Source: Eubacteriaceae bacterium
GTDB taxonomy: Bacteria; Bacillota; Clostridia; Lachnospirales; Lachnospiraceae
NCBI GenBank assembly: GCA_910574915.1
Contig: CAJTCR010000023.1
Span: 18,168-82,167, forward strand
Direction: 5' to 3'
DNA length: 64,000 nt
Both the position numbers and the translations under genes were made by a program. Below, in pieces: positions 35,281 through 43,179 of this stretch. The notes below the pieces were generated by a model. It was not told the origin of the DNA and made no database searches. It saw only the letters and a list, made by a program, of their open reading frames with translations. The stretch's first letter is position 1, and every line of letters begins with the position of its first letter.

Positions 35281-37113
35281 ATGGCTGGAAAAGGAAACAT
35301 GTTTCAAAAAAGACTGGAAAAACATCACGATGAGCTGCGGTGGCTGTATATGGAATTGTACGGCAACGACGATATGTTCGCGGAGCTTTGTTCGCAGTTG
35401 TATGAATACAGCGAACAGCGCAGCAAGCAGTTGAAAAAGATGGATGAAAGACGGGAAAAAGATCCAAACTGGTATAAGAAAAACGATATTTTAGGTATGA
35501 TGATGTATATTGACAACTACGCCGGCAATTTAAAAGGCGTGGAAGAAAAACTGGATTATCTGGAAGAGTGCCAGGTAAATTATATTCATTTAATGCCGTT
35601 TTTGGATACGCCGAAAGGACGCTCGGACGGTGGGTATGCCGTATCGGATTTTCGCAAGGTACAGCCGCAGCTTGGCACGATGGAAGATCTTGAAAGCCTG
35701 ACGCAGGCGTGCCACAAAAGGGGCATGAATGTATGCATGGACTTTGTGATGAACCATACGTCCGAAGACCATGAGTGGGCAGTCCGGGCACGTCATGGAG
35801 AAGGAGAGTATATGAGCAGGTACTTCTTCTACCATGATTATTCCATCCCGTCACAGTATGAAAAAACCGTGCCGCAGGTATTTCCAACGACTGCTCCTGG
35901 CAATTTTACCTGGCTACAGGAAGCAGGCCATTTTGTCATGACGACATTTTATCCGTACCAGTGGGATTTGAATTACCGCAATCCAAGAGTCTTTAACGAG
36001 ATGGTATACAACTTTTTGTTCCTTGCCAATAAAGGCATTGATGTGATGCGTATTGATGCGGTGCCTTATATTTGGAAAGAGCTGGGCACAAACTGCCGGA
36101 ACCTGCCGCAGGTGCATTCGATCGTACGTATGATGCGCATGATCTGCGAGATCGTATGTCCAGGCGTGCTGCTGCTTGGCGAAGTAGTTATGGAGCCGGA
36201 GAAGGTCGTGCCGTATTTTGGAACCGTGGAAAAACCGGAATGCCATATGCTCTACAACGTGACAACGATGGCATCTACCTGGCATACCGTAGCGACAGGG
36301 GATACACGCCTGTTAAAATTGCAGATGGATATTGTGAGCGGCCTGCCAAAAGAATATGTATTTTTAAATTACCTGCGGTGCCACGACGATATTGGCTGGG
36401 GATTAGACTATGGCTTCTTAAAGCAGTTTGGCATGAATGAGGTCAGCCACAAAAAGTATCTGAACGATTTTCTGACGGGGGCGTTTCCAGAAGCATTTGG
36501 AAGGGGCGAGCTGTATAACTCCGATCCAACGTCCGGTGATGCAAGATTGTGCGGCACGACAGCATCGCTGTGCGGGATTGAAAAAGCGGCTTACGAGAGA
36601 AACGACGAAGCGCTTGCACAGGCGGTACGCCTGGATCTGATGCTCCATGCCTATATGCTGACGCAGTCAGGCATCCCGGTCATCTACAGCGGAGACGAGA
36701 TCGGGCAGGAAAACGACTATACCTACCACGAAGAGCCAGACCGCTGGGGAGACTCCAGATACCTGCACCGCGGCAGGTTCCGCTGGGATCTGGAAGCAAA
36801 ACGCAGCGAAACAGGAACCGTACAGGAGAAGCTGTTTAACGGCATCGGAAAACTGGAAAAGATCCGCAAAGGCTCGCCGGTGTTCCATACAGACGCGCAG
36901 GTACATACGATCGATACACGGGATGATGCCGTGCTTGGCATTGTCCGGGAAAATGCAGGACAGAAATTAACCGCGCTGTTTAATTTCAGCGCATATGAAA
37001 AGACTGTGTATCTGGAAGAAGGCACGGGGTATACGGATTTGATTTCTGGGAAGAAGATAGAAGGCTGCGAAGTGCATGTGGAAGGGTATGGTGCTTGCTG
37101 GCTGGTTGAATAG
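35281..37113 (+). CDS. Amylosucrase-like GH13 glycoside hydrolase
   Basis: A 610-residue GH13 enzyme closest by motif to amylosucrase/sucrose hydrolase (GH13_4). The N-terminal helical region (residues of about 1-85) matches amylosucrase. The barrel has RSDGGYAVSDF, MDFVMNHTSEDH, the subfamily-typical YPYQWDLNYRNP, GIDVMRIDAVPYIWK with the nucleophile, LLLGEVVMEP with the acid/base, and RCHDDIGWG with the third acid. No signal peptide, so it acts inside the cell on imported sucrose, freeing fructose for the adjacent kinase. No importer gene is adjacent. Confidence 0.88.
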   Translation: MAGKGNMFQKRLEKHHDELRWLYMELYGNDDMFAELCSQLYEYSEQRSKQLKKMDERREKDPNWYKKNDILGMMMYIDNYAGNLKGVEEKLDYLEECQVNYIHLMPFLDTPKGRSDGGYAVSDFRKVQPQLGTMEDLESLTQACHKRGMNVCMDFVMNHTSEDHEWAVRARHGEGEYMSRYFFYHDYSIPSQYEKTVPQVFPTTAPGNFTWLQEAGHFVMTTFYPYQWDLNYRNPRVFNEMVYNFLFLANKGIDVMRIDAVPYIWKELGTNCRNLPQVHSIVRMMRMICEIVCPGVLLLGEVVMEPEKVVPYFGTVEKPECHMLYNVTTMASTWHTVATGDTRLLKLQMDIVSGLPKEYVFLNYLRCHDDIGWGLDYGFLKQFGMNEVSHKKYLNDFLTGAFPEAFGRGELYNSDPTSGDARLCGTTASLCGIEKAAYERNDEALAQAVRLDLMLHAYMLTQSGIPVIYSGDEIGQENDYTYHEEPDRWGDSRYLHRGRFRWDLEAKRSETGTVQEKLFNGIGKLEKIRKGSPVFHTDAQVHTIDTRDDAVLGIVRENAGQKLTALFNFSAYEKTVYLEEGTGYTDLISGKKIEGCEVHVEGYGACWLVE

Positions 37114-37131
37114 AGTTGTTTTTTTGATTTT

Positions 37132-37402
37132 TTACAGGAAGGGACACCGGGAGCGGGGATTGGCACACACTGTCTGCGTCCGTTCCAGAATGTTAAGAAG
37201 CCCTAAGTATCCTGCTGTTACGCTGTGGCTGTGGACGGTCGCGGCACCTAGTTCGCTGCCTGCTGGCAGCTAAAGGTGCCGCTTGGCTGCGCCCCTGGTT
37301 GCCCCGCAGAATACGAAGGGCTTCTAAGCATTCTTCCAAAGCCGCAGGCAGGGTGTGCCAATCCCCGCTCCCGGCTGTTCTTCGTATGTGTTACTGAAAC
37401 AA
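37132..37402 (+). repeat. Dispersed palindromic repeat, copy R5 (full length)
   Basis: A 271-bp element starting TTACAGGAAGGGACACC. Outer arms share the copy-specific GAGCGGGGATTGGCACAC and its complement, with two mismatches nearby. The central hairpin stem is GCGGCACCT/AGGTGCCGC with inner GCTGCC/GGCAGC. It directly follows the glycosidase gene and forms the left border of the AT-rich retron island. Confidence 0.87.
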
Positions 37403-37660
37403 GTTCAATAATGGATTCGAATCTCAAAAGAATATCGCAAGTAACATCTGAATCAATGAATTTTGGAAGATTGTATAAATAAGCAGACAAACTATATTTT
37501 AGAATTTGCCTGTCTAGTACTACAGTAACTTTATTTGATTTGCGTTTCCTACGGAACTATTTTGCACAGGTTTTTCATGTAAAATAACTGAGAATCTGTT
37601 ATATCATAGAGTTGATTTTGTTTATAGTAGGCAAACAAATTTGAAAAGTTTGCTGTAGCA
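37403..37660. other. AT-rich flank downstream of the retron reverse transcriptase
   Basis: About 260 bp of AT-rich sequence between repeat R5 and the 3' end of the reverse transcriptase gene. No gene is recognised. A partial palindrome AGTACTACAGTAACT lies near 37516. Confidence 0.35.
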
Positions 37661-38695
37661 CTAATTTATCTTTTCTTTTTTCATAAGACATTTTATATCA
37701 ATTTTATACTTCTTCATTTCTTTATCATCTGGATTAATAAATAATGCATAATTTATTAATCCGAATAAATGTTCAAGATAATTACTCCTTTCCTCCTGTA
37801 TATATTTTAAATGTGATTGTAATCCGTATTTATTTATATAATATACGTCTTTACGAATATTCTTTCTAACACTTTTTGCAAGTTGAGGTTTATAATTTAC
37901 CACTATACCTGTCACTTCTTGCTGTTGCCCTTGCTTTCGTACCCTTGTTTTTGCATTATTAATAGTTAAGTGCAAGTCATTTAAACTTTTCTTAACAAAG
38001 GAAATTACTTTTACTTCATCAAAATCCCCTGAAAAGGTCATATCATCCGCATATCTTGTAAAACGAATTTTAGACATTTTACAAAAATATCCCACTTTAT
38101 AATCAAAATTTTTCATCAATATATTCGATAAAGCTGCACTAGAAGGTGCCCCTTGTGGTAAACTTCCGTTTAAACAACATAAATTTGTTAACATCATTGC
38201 CACAGATTCACTATAACCCACCTCGATAAATAATTGATAAACCATCCAATCTGTCAAATGATTATAAAAATTCTTGACATCTAGCGACAACACCTTCCGC
38301 TGTCTTCTATGAAAACGAACATTATCCTTAATAGATTTGTTTTTTATATAGGCTTTTGCATACGGACTTATCTCAAATCTGTACAAAATATTTTCTAGAA
38401 TCCACCGCTGTATTTCTTTCAAATTTGGCAGCGGTTCAGATATGCTTCTTTTTCCACCACTTTTTTTGGGTACTTGGTAATAATGATAAAAATTGTGGGG
38501 CGAATTAGAAACCGCATACACATATATAGGGTCAAACCCTAACAATGCACATAGATGATCTTGTGTAAAGATAATAGGTAAATCATGTTCCCACAAATTT
38601 TTGGCATAATTTAGCCATTGATCACGATATTTTTTATTTTTATTATTTTTTTGCGCAACCTCAATAAACTTTAATTCATACTCTATCCATTCCAT
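37661..38695 (-). CDS. Retron reverse transcriptase
   Basis: A 344-residue RT that makes msDNA from the RNA encoded just upstream. RT motifs run in order: YQVPKKSGGKRSISEP (motifs 1-2), VLSLDVKNFYNHLT with the first catalytic aspartate (Asp139), GSLPQGAPSSAALSNI (motif 4), RFTRYADD at 215-218 with the catalytic pair, and the retron-specific VTG at 261-263 (EVTGIVVNYKP). Length suits retron RTs, and no maturase or endonuclease domain is fused. The start lies 18 nt after the RNA's second inverted repeat. The gene is AT-rich compared with chromosomal neighbours, a sign of transfer. Confidence 0.95.
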   Translation of the reverse strand: MEWIEYELKFIEVAQKNNKNKKYRDQWLNYAKNLWEHDLPIIFTQDHLCALLGFDPIYVYAVSNSPHNFYHYYQVPKKSGGKRSISEPLPNLKEIQRWILENILYRFEISPYAKAYIKNKSIKDNVRFHRRQRKVLSLDVKNFYNHLTDWMVYQLFIEVGYSESVAMMLTNLCCLNGSLPQGAPSSAALSNILMKNFDYKVGYFCKMSKIRFTRYADDMTFSGDFDEVKVISFVKKSLNDLHLTINNAKTRVRKQGQQQEVTGIVVNYKPQLAKSVRKNIRKDVYYINKYGLQSHLKYIQEERSNYLEHLFGLINYALFINPDDKEMKKYKIDIKCLMKKEKIN

Positions 38696-38712
38696 TTTAT
38701 CACCATTTTAAA

Positions 38713-38933
38713 AACCTTTGAAATCTTTACTAAAAATATCGTATATTTCTTTTCGGTAGAAAAGAAATATAAGAGTGATTTTGGAACAAAATCACGACCC
38801 GTAATACTTGTTCAGGATTTTACTCCTGTAAAATCATGGACAAGTATTACATCGGCTCGAAAAGTAAGTTCCTCAAAGATTAACGACTCGCTAATCCCGC
38901 ACATAAGTGCAAAGTCTAAAGATTTCAAAGGTT
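38713..38933 (-). ncRNA. Retron msr-msd noncoding RNA
   Basis: It is bounded by perfect 17-nt inverted repeats a1 (38917-38933, AACCTTTGAAATCTTTA as transcribed) and a2 (38713-38729). Next to a1 the msr holds TTAGCGAG (38887-38894), the same string as around the branching guanosine of Ec86. The msd region has a long hairpin (38801-38850, outer stem GTAATACTTG/CAAGTATTAC), a 9-bp hairpin (38775-38795) and a 12-bp hairpin (38743-38770). The order a1-msr-msd-a2-RT is the standard retron layout. Confidence 0.93.
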
Positions 38934-38945
38934 ACTTATATTATA

Positions 38946-39230
38946 TCACGGTAAATATATTTCGTCTATGTCTATCTTCTTCATTTTGTAACTATTTAAT
39001 GGCAAAATTGTAAAGCCATTTTTTTTCTTTTTTATTGTTCCCCATCTAGTCATACCTACATCGCTTAGTATTCTTTGTTCCATTTCATTATAACATATTT
39101 TTCCATCTTTTTCCAACTGCCGAACCCACTCAATTACCTTTGAATATGAATAACCCGCAGTAAATAAAGGCATAATGGAAGAATGTTTTTTTATTGTATC
39201 TAATAATAAAAATTCTGTTGATTCTCTCAT
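38946..39230 (-). CDS. Small winged-helix-like retron accessory protein
   Basis: A 94-residue protein with a winged-helix pattern: an N-terminal helix (STEFLLLDTIKKHS), a likely recognition region in SYSKVIEWVRQLEKDGKICY, and a basic wing (TIKKKKNGFTILPL). Its ATG overlaps the stop of the PRTase-like gene by 4 nt, so the two are translationally coupled. It ends 13 nt before the retron RNA. Known retrons with a PRTase-like effector carry a similar small DNA-binding-like partner; here it may bridge the msDNA and effector. The assignment rests on context and pattern only. Confidence 0.7.
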   Translation of the reverse strand: MRESTEFLLLDTIKKHSSIMPLFTAGYSYSKVIEWVRQLEKDGKICYNEMEQRILSDVGMTRWGTIKKKKNGFTILPLNSYKMKKIDIDEIYLP

Positions 39231-40102
39231 TTCACCTGGCTCCTTATTACTTTTACATTTTCTTTTCTTACAAACGGTGCATAAGAATTTTTTTTATGCT
39301 CGTACCAATATACAGGGAATGTATTATTAGGTGTTTTTATCATTGCTACTAAACTTTCCGTATTAGCATATCCTAATTGCATTCCCTTAGGAGCATGTAA
39401 ACGTTTACTAATCTTTACCATTTCTTCAATCTTCTTTTTTACTTCTGATTCAGGATATACATCAGTTATAGCTTTTTTTCTTGACACAGCAGTAAATACC
39501 GAAACGTTTTCTTTACTAATATTATTTATTCCCTCTTCTTGAGCTACTAAAGATACAATATGTATTTTCTTATTTAAAAAATTTAAATATCCTAAACATT
39601 CTAGAGCTGTTTCACCACTTCCGATAAAATCATCCATTAAAATTACTGAGCCAATTCTATCCTCATGTGTCTTTAACACTTCCAGTGTCTCACAAATACG
39701 TATCTGTTCATCTTGAAATTCAGAGTATGTACGCATTAATATACTTTGACATAAGTATAACATATATGTACTACTTTTTAATTTCCCAAAGTCTCTTTCT
39801 GGTAATAACGGGCATATATAAATATTTTTTCCTTTCTCTGGCTCCCACTCTTTGCTTTTAAATAACTTTTTTAATGCTATCAATAAATACTCTTCATACA
39901 TACTAGACTGAATCCACAAAAATTCATTTGTAAGTTCAATTATTAAATCTCTTTCTTCATCATTTTCCAACTCTGCTAACCTACTACAAAATCTATCAAA
40001 GACTGAATAATCTCCATCTTCCTGTATCTTCCACCTCTTCTGTTCAAAAATTGTATATAACTTTGTTACATATTTATCTGAAAGTACTTTCTTTCCTATC
40101 AT
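39227..40102 (-). CDS. PRTase-like retron effector
   Basis: A 291-residue protein with the phosphoribosyltransferase signature VILMDDFIGSGETALE at about residues 153-168, including the acidic pair Asp157-Asp158 and the phosphate loop. The N-terminal roughly 110 residues are helical and the C-terminus is PRTase-fold-like (MQLGYANTESLVAMIKTPNNTFPVYWYE). Such domains occur in conflict systems, and a group of retrons (type III in one classification, as I recall) pairs them with a winged-helix protein. It probably is the toxic effector held in check by msDNA. It is the first gene of the unit, with AGAAGG as RBS. Confidence 0.85.
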   Translation of the reverse strand: MIGKKVLSDKYVTKLYTIFEQKRWKIQEDGDYSVFDRFCSRLAELENDEERDLIIELTNEFLWIQSSMYEEYLLIALKKLFKSKEWEPEKGKNIYICPLLPERDFGKLKSSTYMLYLCQSILMRTYSEFQDEQIRICETLEVLKTHEDRIGSVILMDDFIGSGETALECLGYLNFLNKKIHIVSLVAQEEGINNISKENVSVFTAVSRKKAITDVYPESEVKKKIEEMVKISKRLHAPKGMQLGYANTESLVAMIKTPNNTFPVYWYEHKKNSYAPFVRKENVKVIRSQVK

Positions 40103-40141
40103 TTGAACAATATCCTTCTCTTTACTGAAGCATAATCAGCG

Positions 40142-40556
40142 TCACTTTTTCCTATGCTTCTCTTTCTTTTTCTGCTATTTCAGTTCAAATTGCCGTTGTT
40201 TCTCTGCCTCCCATCTTTCACGGTGGAGAGTCTTGTGTTCAATTTTCAACTGTTCTTGTCGTAACTTAAAACCTGTTGCGATTTCGTTCCTATCCCGGTT
40301 TTCTGTACCTGCCTCCGTACTTGAAGCTGTACTCTTTGAGGATTGTGTTCAGCTTCTTTTACATCAGTTGCCACAGCCAGACTAAATTGTAATCGATAGT
40401 AATTTTCAGAACAAAATCATAAACTTCATAGTCTTTAGGTTCTGCCCCTAAACGTAACCTTACATACAGATAGCTTTTCATCTGATACATGTTCAAACAC
40501 TCCACCCAAAGCGGTTCTTCAAAAAATACTGTTAATTTTCCTAATACTTTGTCCAT
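40142..40556 (-). pseudogene. yjdF: Broken yjdF (DUF2992) gene
   Basis: The first 48 codons read MDKVLGKLTVFFEEPLWVEC through GAEPKDYEVYDFVLK, the YjdF/DUF2992 N-terminus. The frame then shifts: YRLQFSLAVATDVKEAEHNPQRVQ continues in another frame, and after a second shift LRQEQLKIEHKTLHRERWEA continues and reads through a stop (ELK-stop-QKKKEKHRKK). At least two frameshifts and one stop make it inactive. YjdF proteins are small RNA-binding-like proteins controlled by an azaaromatic-sensing riboswitch. The upstream leader survives in part. The gene lies at the upstream edge of the retron unit. Confidence 0.85.
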
Positions 40557-40589
40557 GACAATTTCTCATTAAAATGATTGTAATAAACA

Positions 40590-40712
40590 AAAAACAGAGA
40601 CCCTAAGGAGGGAGGGCTACTTACATCAAACCGGTGCGACTGGACCACCTACAAGTTCTGCAAGATTTCCTTGCGTAGTGTTTTTATCTTTGCCATCTAT
40701 ATATTACCACAT
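40590..40712 (-). promoter_or_regulatory. Structured leader of the yjdF pseudogene, candidate yjdF riboswitch
   Basis: The leader (minus strand) contains CTAC-GCAAG-GAAAT-CTTGC-(7 nt)-GTAG and a GGTG/CACC helix, ending with a run of CCCTCC near the start of the pseudogene. yjdF genes are typically preceded by the yjdF-motif RNA. I cannot confirm the consensus by eye, so the identification rests on position plus visible helices. Confidence 0.4.
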
Positions 40713-40825
40713 AAATGACCATTTTTCTACAAAAATATGGCAATCTACATATAACTGCAAACTGCCATTTATCATTCTACTTTACTTATATGGTGCTAGA
40801 GCGAACAAAACAAACCATATTGCGC

Positions 40826-40890
40826 TTGTTTTTGTAACATTTACGAAAAGCAGCCGGGAGAGGACGTGCCCATTCCCTTTCCTGGCGTCT
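40826..40890 (-). repeat. Dispersed palindromic repeat, copy R6 (inverted remnant)
   Basis: It has only the right end (TTGTAACATTTACGAAAAGC then AGCCGGGAGAGG, read on the plus strand) fused to a left-end remnant (CCTTTCCTGGCGTC). About 200 bp of the element is lost. It lies inverted to R5 and forms the right border of the AT-rich retron island. Confidence 0.75.
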
Positions 40891-40963
40891 TTTCATGAAA
40901 AAAAGCAACACCTAATCAAAATTCCCCAAAAATCAAACATAATATTAAAAAAGAAAATATATA

Positions 40964-40992
40964 TTGACAATATATATTATACAATATATAAT
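40964..40992 (+). promoter_or_regulatory. Consensus sigma-A promoter with palindromic AT repeats (PadR operon)
   Basis: TTGACA-N17-TATAAT, a perfect consensus. It is embedded in the palindrome ATATATTG-A-CAATATAT and further CAATATATA repeats to about 41015, a likely binding region for the PadR protein encoded first in the operon. Confidence 0.85.
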
Positions 40993-41039
40993 ATATAAAA
41001 ATAAACAATATATAAAAATGTATAAGAAAGGAGAATGCT

Positions 41040-41411
41040 ATGATCTATCCGTTAAATCCGGCTTTAATGGAACTGCTTGTACTGGCAATGATCAGCCAGC
41101 AGGACAGCTATGGATATCAGATCAGCCAGCAGATCAAAAGCGTATCGAACCTAAAGGATTCTACCTTGTATCCGGTTTTGCGCAGGCTGGCAGAAAATTG
41201 CTATGTTGATATTTATGACCAGCAGTTCCAGGGCAGGAATCGAAAATATTACCGGATTACCGAGGCAGGAAGGCAGCGGAAGGAATTTTTAGAGACCGAA
41301 TGGAAAGAGCATATAAAGGCAGTACTGGAAATTTTGGAAAGCAGCAGTCCGGTGCAGGAGCAGCAGAATATGGATGGCAGCGATGCTCCAGAAGGGGGAA
41401 ACGATGAATAA
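41040..41411 (+). CDS. PadR-family transcriptional regulator
   Basis: A 123-residue winged-helix regulator. The family core is LLVLAMISQQDSYGYQISQQI, then LKDSTLYPVLRRLAENCYVDI with the recognition helix, and the wing GRNRKYYRITEAGR. PadR proteins with DUF1700 and DUF4097 partners act as autoregulated repressors responding to envelope or drug stress. The perfect upstream promoter with palindromes suggests tight autorepression. It overlaps the next gene by 8 nt. The RBS AAAGGAGA is good. Confidence 0.95.
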   Translation: MIYPLNPALMELLVLAMISQQDSYGYQISQQIKSVSNLKDSTLYPVLRRLAENCYVDIYDQQFQGRNRKYYRITEAGRQRKEFLETEWKEHIKAVLEILESSSPVQEQQNMDGSDAPEGGNDE

Positions 41412-42000
41412 ACAGGAATATATGAAACAGTTAAAACAATGCCTGCGGCGTCTTCCAAAAGAAGATTTTGAGCGTGCAGTGGAGTATTATGAAGAGTATT
41501 TTGCAGATGCGGGCAGCGAAAACGAAGCAAAAGCGATCGAAGACCTTGGCAGCCCGAAAGAAGCGGCTGACCAAATTATATGCGATCTGGCGCTGAACTA
41601 TTCCAAAGAGCCGGTAAAGGATGTCCGCAGAGGCATGAACGCCATATGGGTAGCGCTGCTTGCGCTGTTTGCGATGCCGGTTGCGGTGCCGCTTTTATTT
41701 GCAGGAAGGCTACTGGTGCTGTCTATGGTCGTTGTCGTATGGAGCTTGCTGCTGTCAATGCTATTGATGGCAGCGTGCATGGTGTTCGTAGGCCCGGTGA
41801 CAATACTTGCGGCATTTACCGTACTTTTTAAAAGTGTTTCGGTATTTTTGTCCTGTATAGGGTTGGGACTTATGTCTATGGGAATCGGTGCGGCGCTGAT
41901 GTATGCTTCCTGGCTGCTGTGCAAAAAATTTATGGGCTGGACGCTGCGAAGGATGGCAGGAATACTACAAGACAGAAAGGCGGAGAAGAAAAATGCATAG
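41404..42000 (+). CDS. DUF1700 family membrane protein
   Basis: A 198-residue protein. The N-terminus MNKQEYMKQLKQCLRRLP through EEYFADAG and IEDLGSPKEAADQII is the standard DUF1700 cytoplasmic start. Three or four hydrophobic spans follow from about residue 80 to 180, and the C-terminus is basic. DUF1700 proteins couple PadR regulators to DUF4097 partners. The start at 41404 uses GGGGG upstream and overlaps padR by 8 nt; a longer ATG at 41374 lies inside padR without a family match. Confidence 0.92.
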   Translation: MNKQEYMKQLKQCLRRLPKEDFERAVEYYEEYFADAGSENEAKAIEDLGSPKEAADQIICDLALNYSKEPVKDVRRGMNAIWVALLALFAMPVAVPLLFAGRLLVLSMVVVVWSLLLSMLLMAACMVFVGPVTILAAFTVLFKSVSVFLSCIGLGLMSMGIGAALMYASWLLCKKFMGWTLRRMAGILQDRKAEKKNA

Positions 42001-43075
42001 AAAAAGATTTTTAAACATATGTGCGGCGCTGGCAGGCATTGGCATCGTGCTTTTGGGCGCAGGCATTGCAATGGGAGGAGCCGTATACGGCATACGGCTG
42101 GACACAGCAGGGCTGCATGTCGATGCGCCAAAGCTCGATGAGAAAAACGGAACAAACCATTTTGAGAGCAAAGAAGAACAAATAGAAGCGTTTGACAGCG
42201 TTAAAATTTCGGCGCAGTATGCAAATATCCTTATCGAACCGTCAGATTCGGATTCCTATGAGCTGTCTTACGGTCTGTATGGAAACCGCACGCTTTCAAA
42301 AAAGATGGAAGGCACCAGGCTTGTATTGGAACAGGAGGAACATACGTCTGTTAGATACAAAGGCATCAATGTCTCATGGTTTGTGATCGGAGGCAGCGAT
42401 AAAAGCGACCATGCGCAGCCACAGGAGGAATTTATTACACTGCGTCTGCCAAAGGGCGTAAAGCTGTCAGATCTGGAGCTGATTGCAAAAGACGCAGATA
42501 TTTCCTGTGCACAGGTGCAGGCGGATCGTATGCAGATCGGTACGCAGTATGGAAATGTCAGCCTGTTCGGCATACAGGCACGGGAAGTTGACGCGGAAGC
42601 GGAGACGGGCAGGCTGCAAATAGAGCACGTACAGGCAGAAAACTGCCAGGCAAAAAATGAGTATGGTGAGATTGTGCTGGATGATATCACGCTTGCAGGG
42701 GATATGAATCTTTTCACAGAAAGCGGAGATGTCAGATTCCAGGATACAAAGATGCGATCCTTGTTTTTAAAAAGTGAATATGGAACGGTCGAAGGCAGAC
42801 AGACGGTGTTTACAGATATGCAGATGACCGTCGAAGGCGGAAACTGCCGGATGGAGGATGTTTTGTTTGACCGATGTGCGATTGATGCGGATTACGGAAA
42901 TGTCGAGTTAAAACTGCAAAAAGATATCGGTGATTATGATTATTCGCTGACGGCAGAATATGGCACAATTCAAATCGGAGATCAGTCTATGGGAGAGAAA
43001 TATGCTTCTTTGGAACAGAACGCCGAGAAGATGGTGCAGATTCATTGTGAGGATGGAGATATTTTGATTCGTTAG
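41993..43075 (+). CDS. DUF4097 family beta-helix protein, membrane anchored
   Basis: A 360-residue protein with one N-terminal hydrophobic span (about residues 10-35), then a repetitive beta-solenoid of the DUF4097 type. Its repeated phrases are SAQYANILIEP, GTQYGNVSL, KNEYGEIVLDD, KSEYGTVEG, DADYGNVEL and TAEYGTIQI, spaced about 20-40 residues. It is probably exposed outside the cell. It overlaps DUF1700 by 8 nt, completing the PadR-DUF1700-DUF4097 unit. The start at 41993 follows AGAAAGGCGGAG; the longer frame has no matching N-terminus. Confidence 0.92.
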   Translation: MHRKRFLNICAALAGIGIVLLGAGIAMGGAVYGIRLDTAGLHVDAPKLDEKNGTNHFESKEEQIEAFDSVKISAQYANILIEPSDSDSYELSYGLYGNRTLSKKMEGTRLVLEQEEHTSVRYKGINVSWFVIGGSDKSDHAQPQEEFITLRLPKGVKLSDLELIAKDADISCAQVQADRMQIGTQYGNVSLFGIQAREVDAEAETGRLQIEHVQAENCQAKNEYGEIVLDDITLAGDMNLFTESGDVRFQDTKMRSLFLKSEYGTVEGRQTVFTDMQMTVEGGNCRMEDVLFDRCAIDADYGNVELKLQKDIGDYDYSLTAEYGTIQIGDQSMGEKYASLEQNAEKMVQIHCEDGDILIR

Positions 43076-43179
43076 AACGTGTCTTAAACATGCTTTTTGC
43101 CAGACAGTCAGAGGAAGGGAGAGCGGGGCGTTCCTCCTGTCCCCAATCCCTCACCTCATTAAAACAGTTTCCTTTTGCT

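Noticed and set aside
37661..38695. Group II intron or diversity-generating reverse transcriptase
   Set aside because: No maturase/endonuclease domain or intron domain V is seen, there is no variable-repeat target, and the VTG motif plus flanking msr-msd RNA fit a retron.
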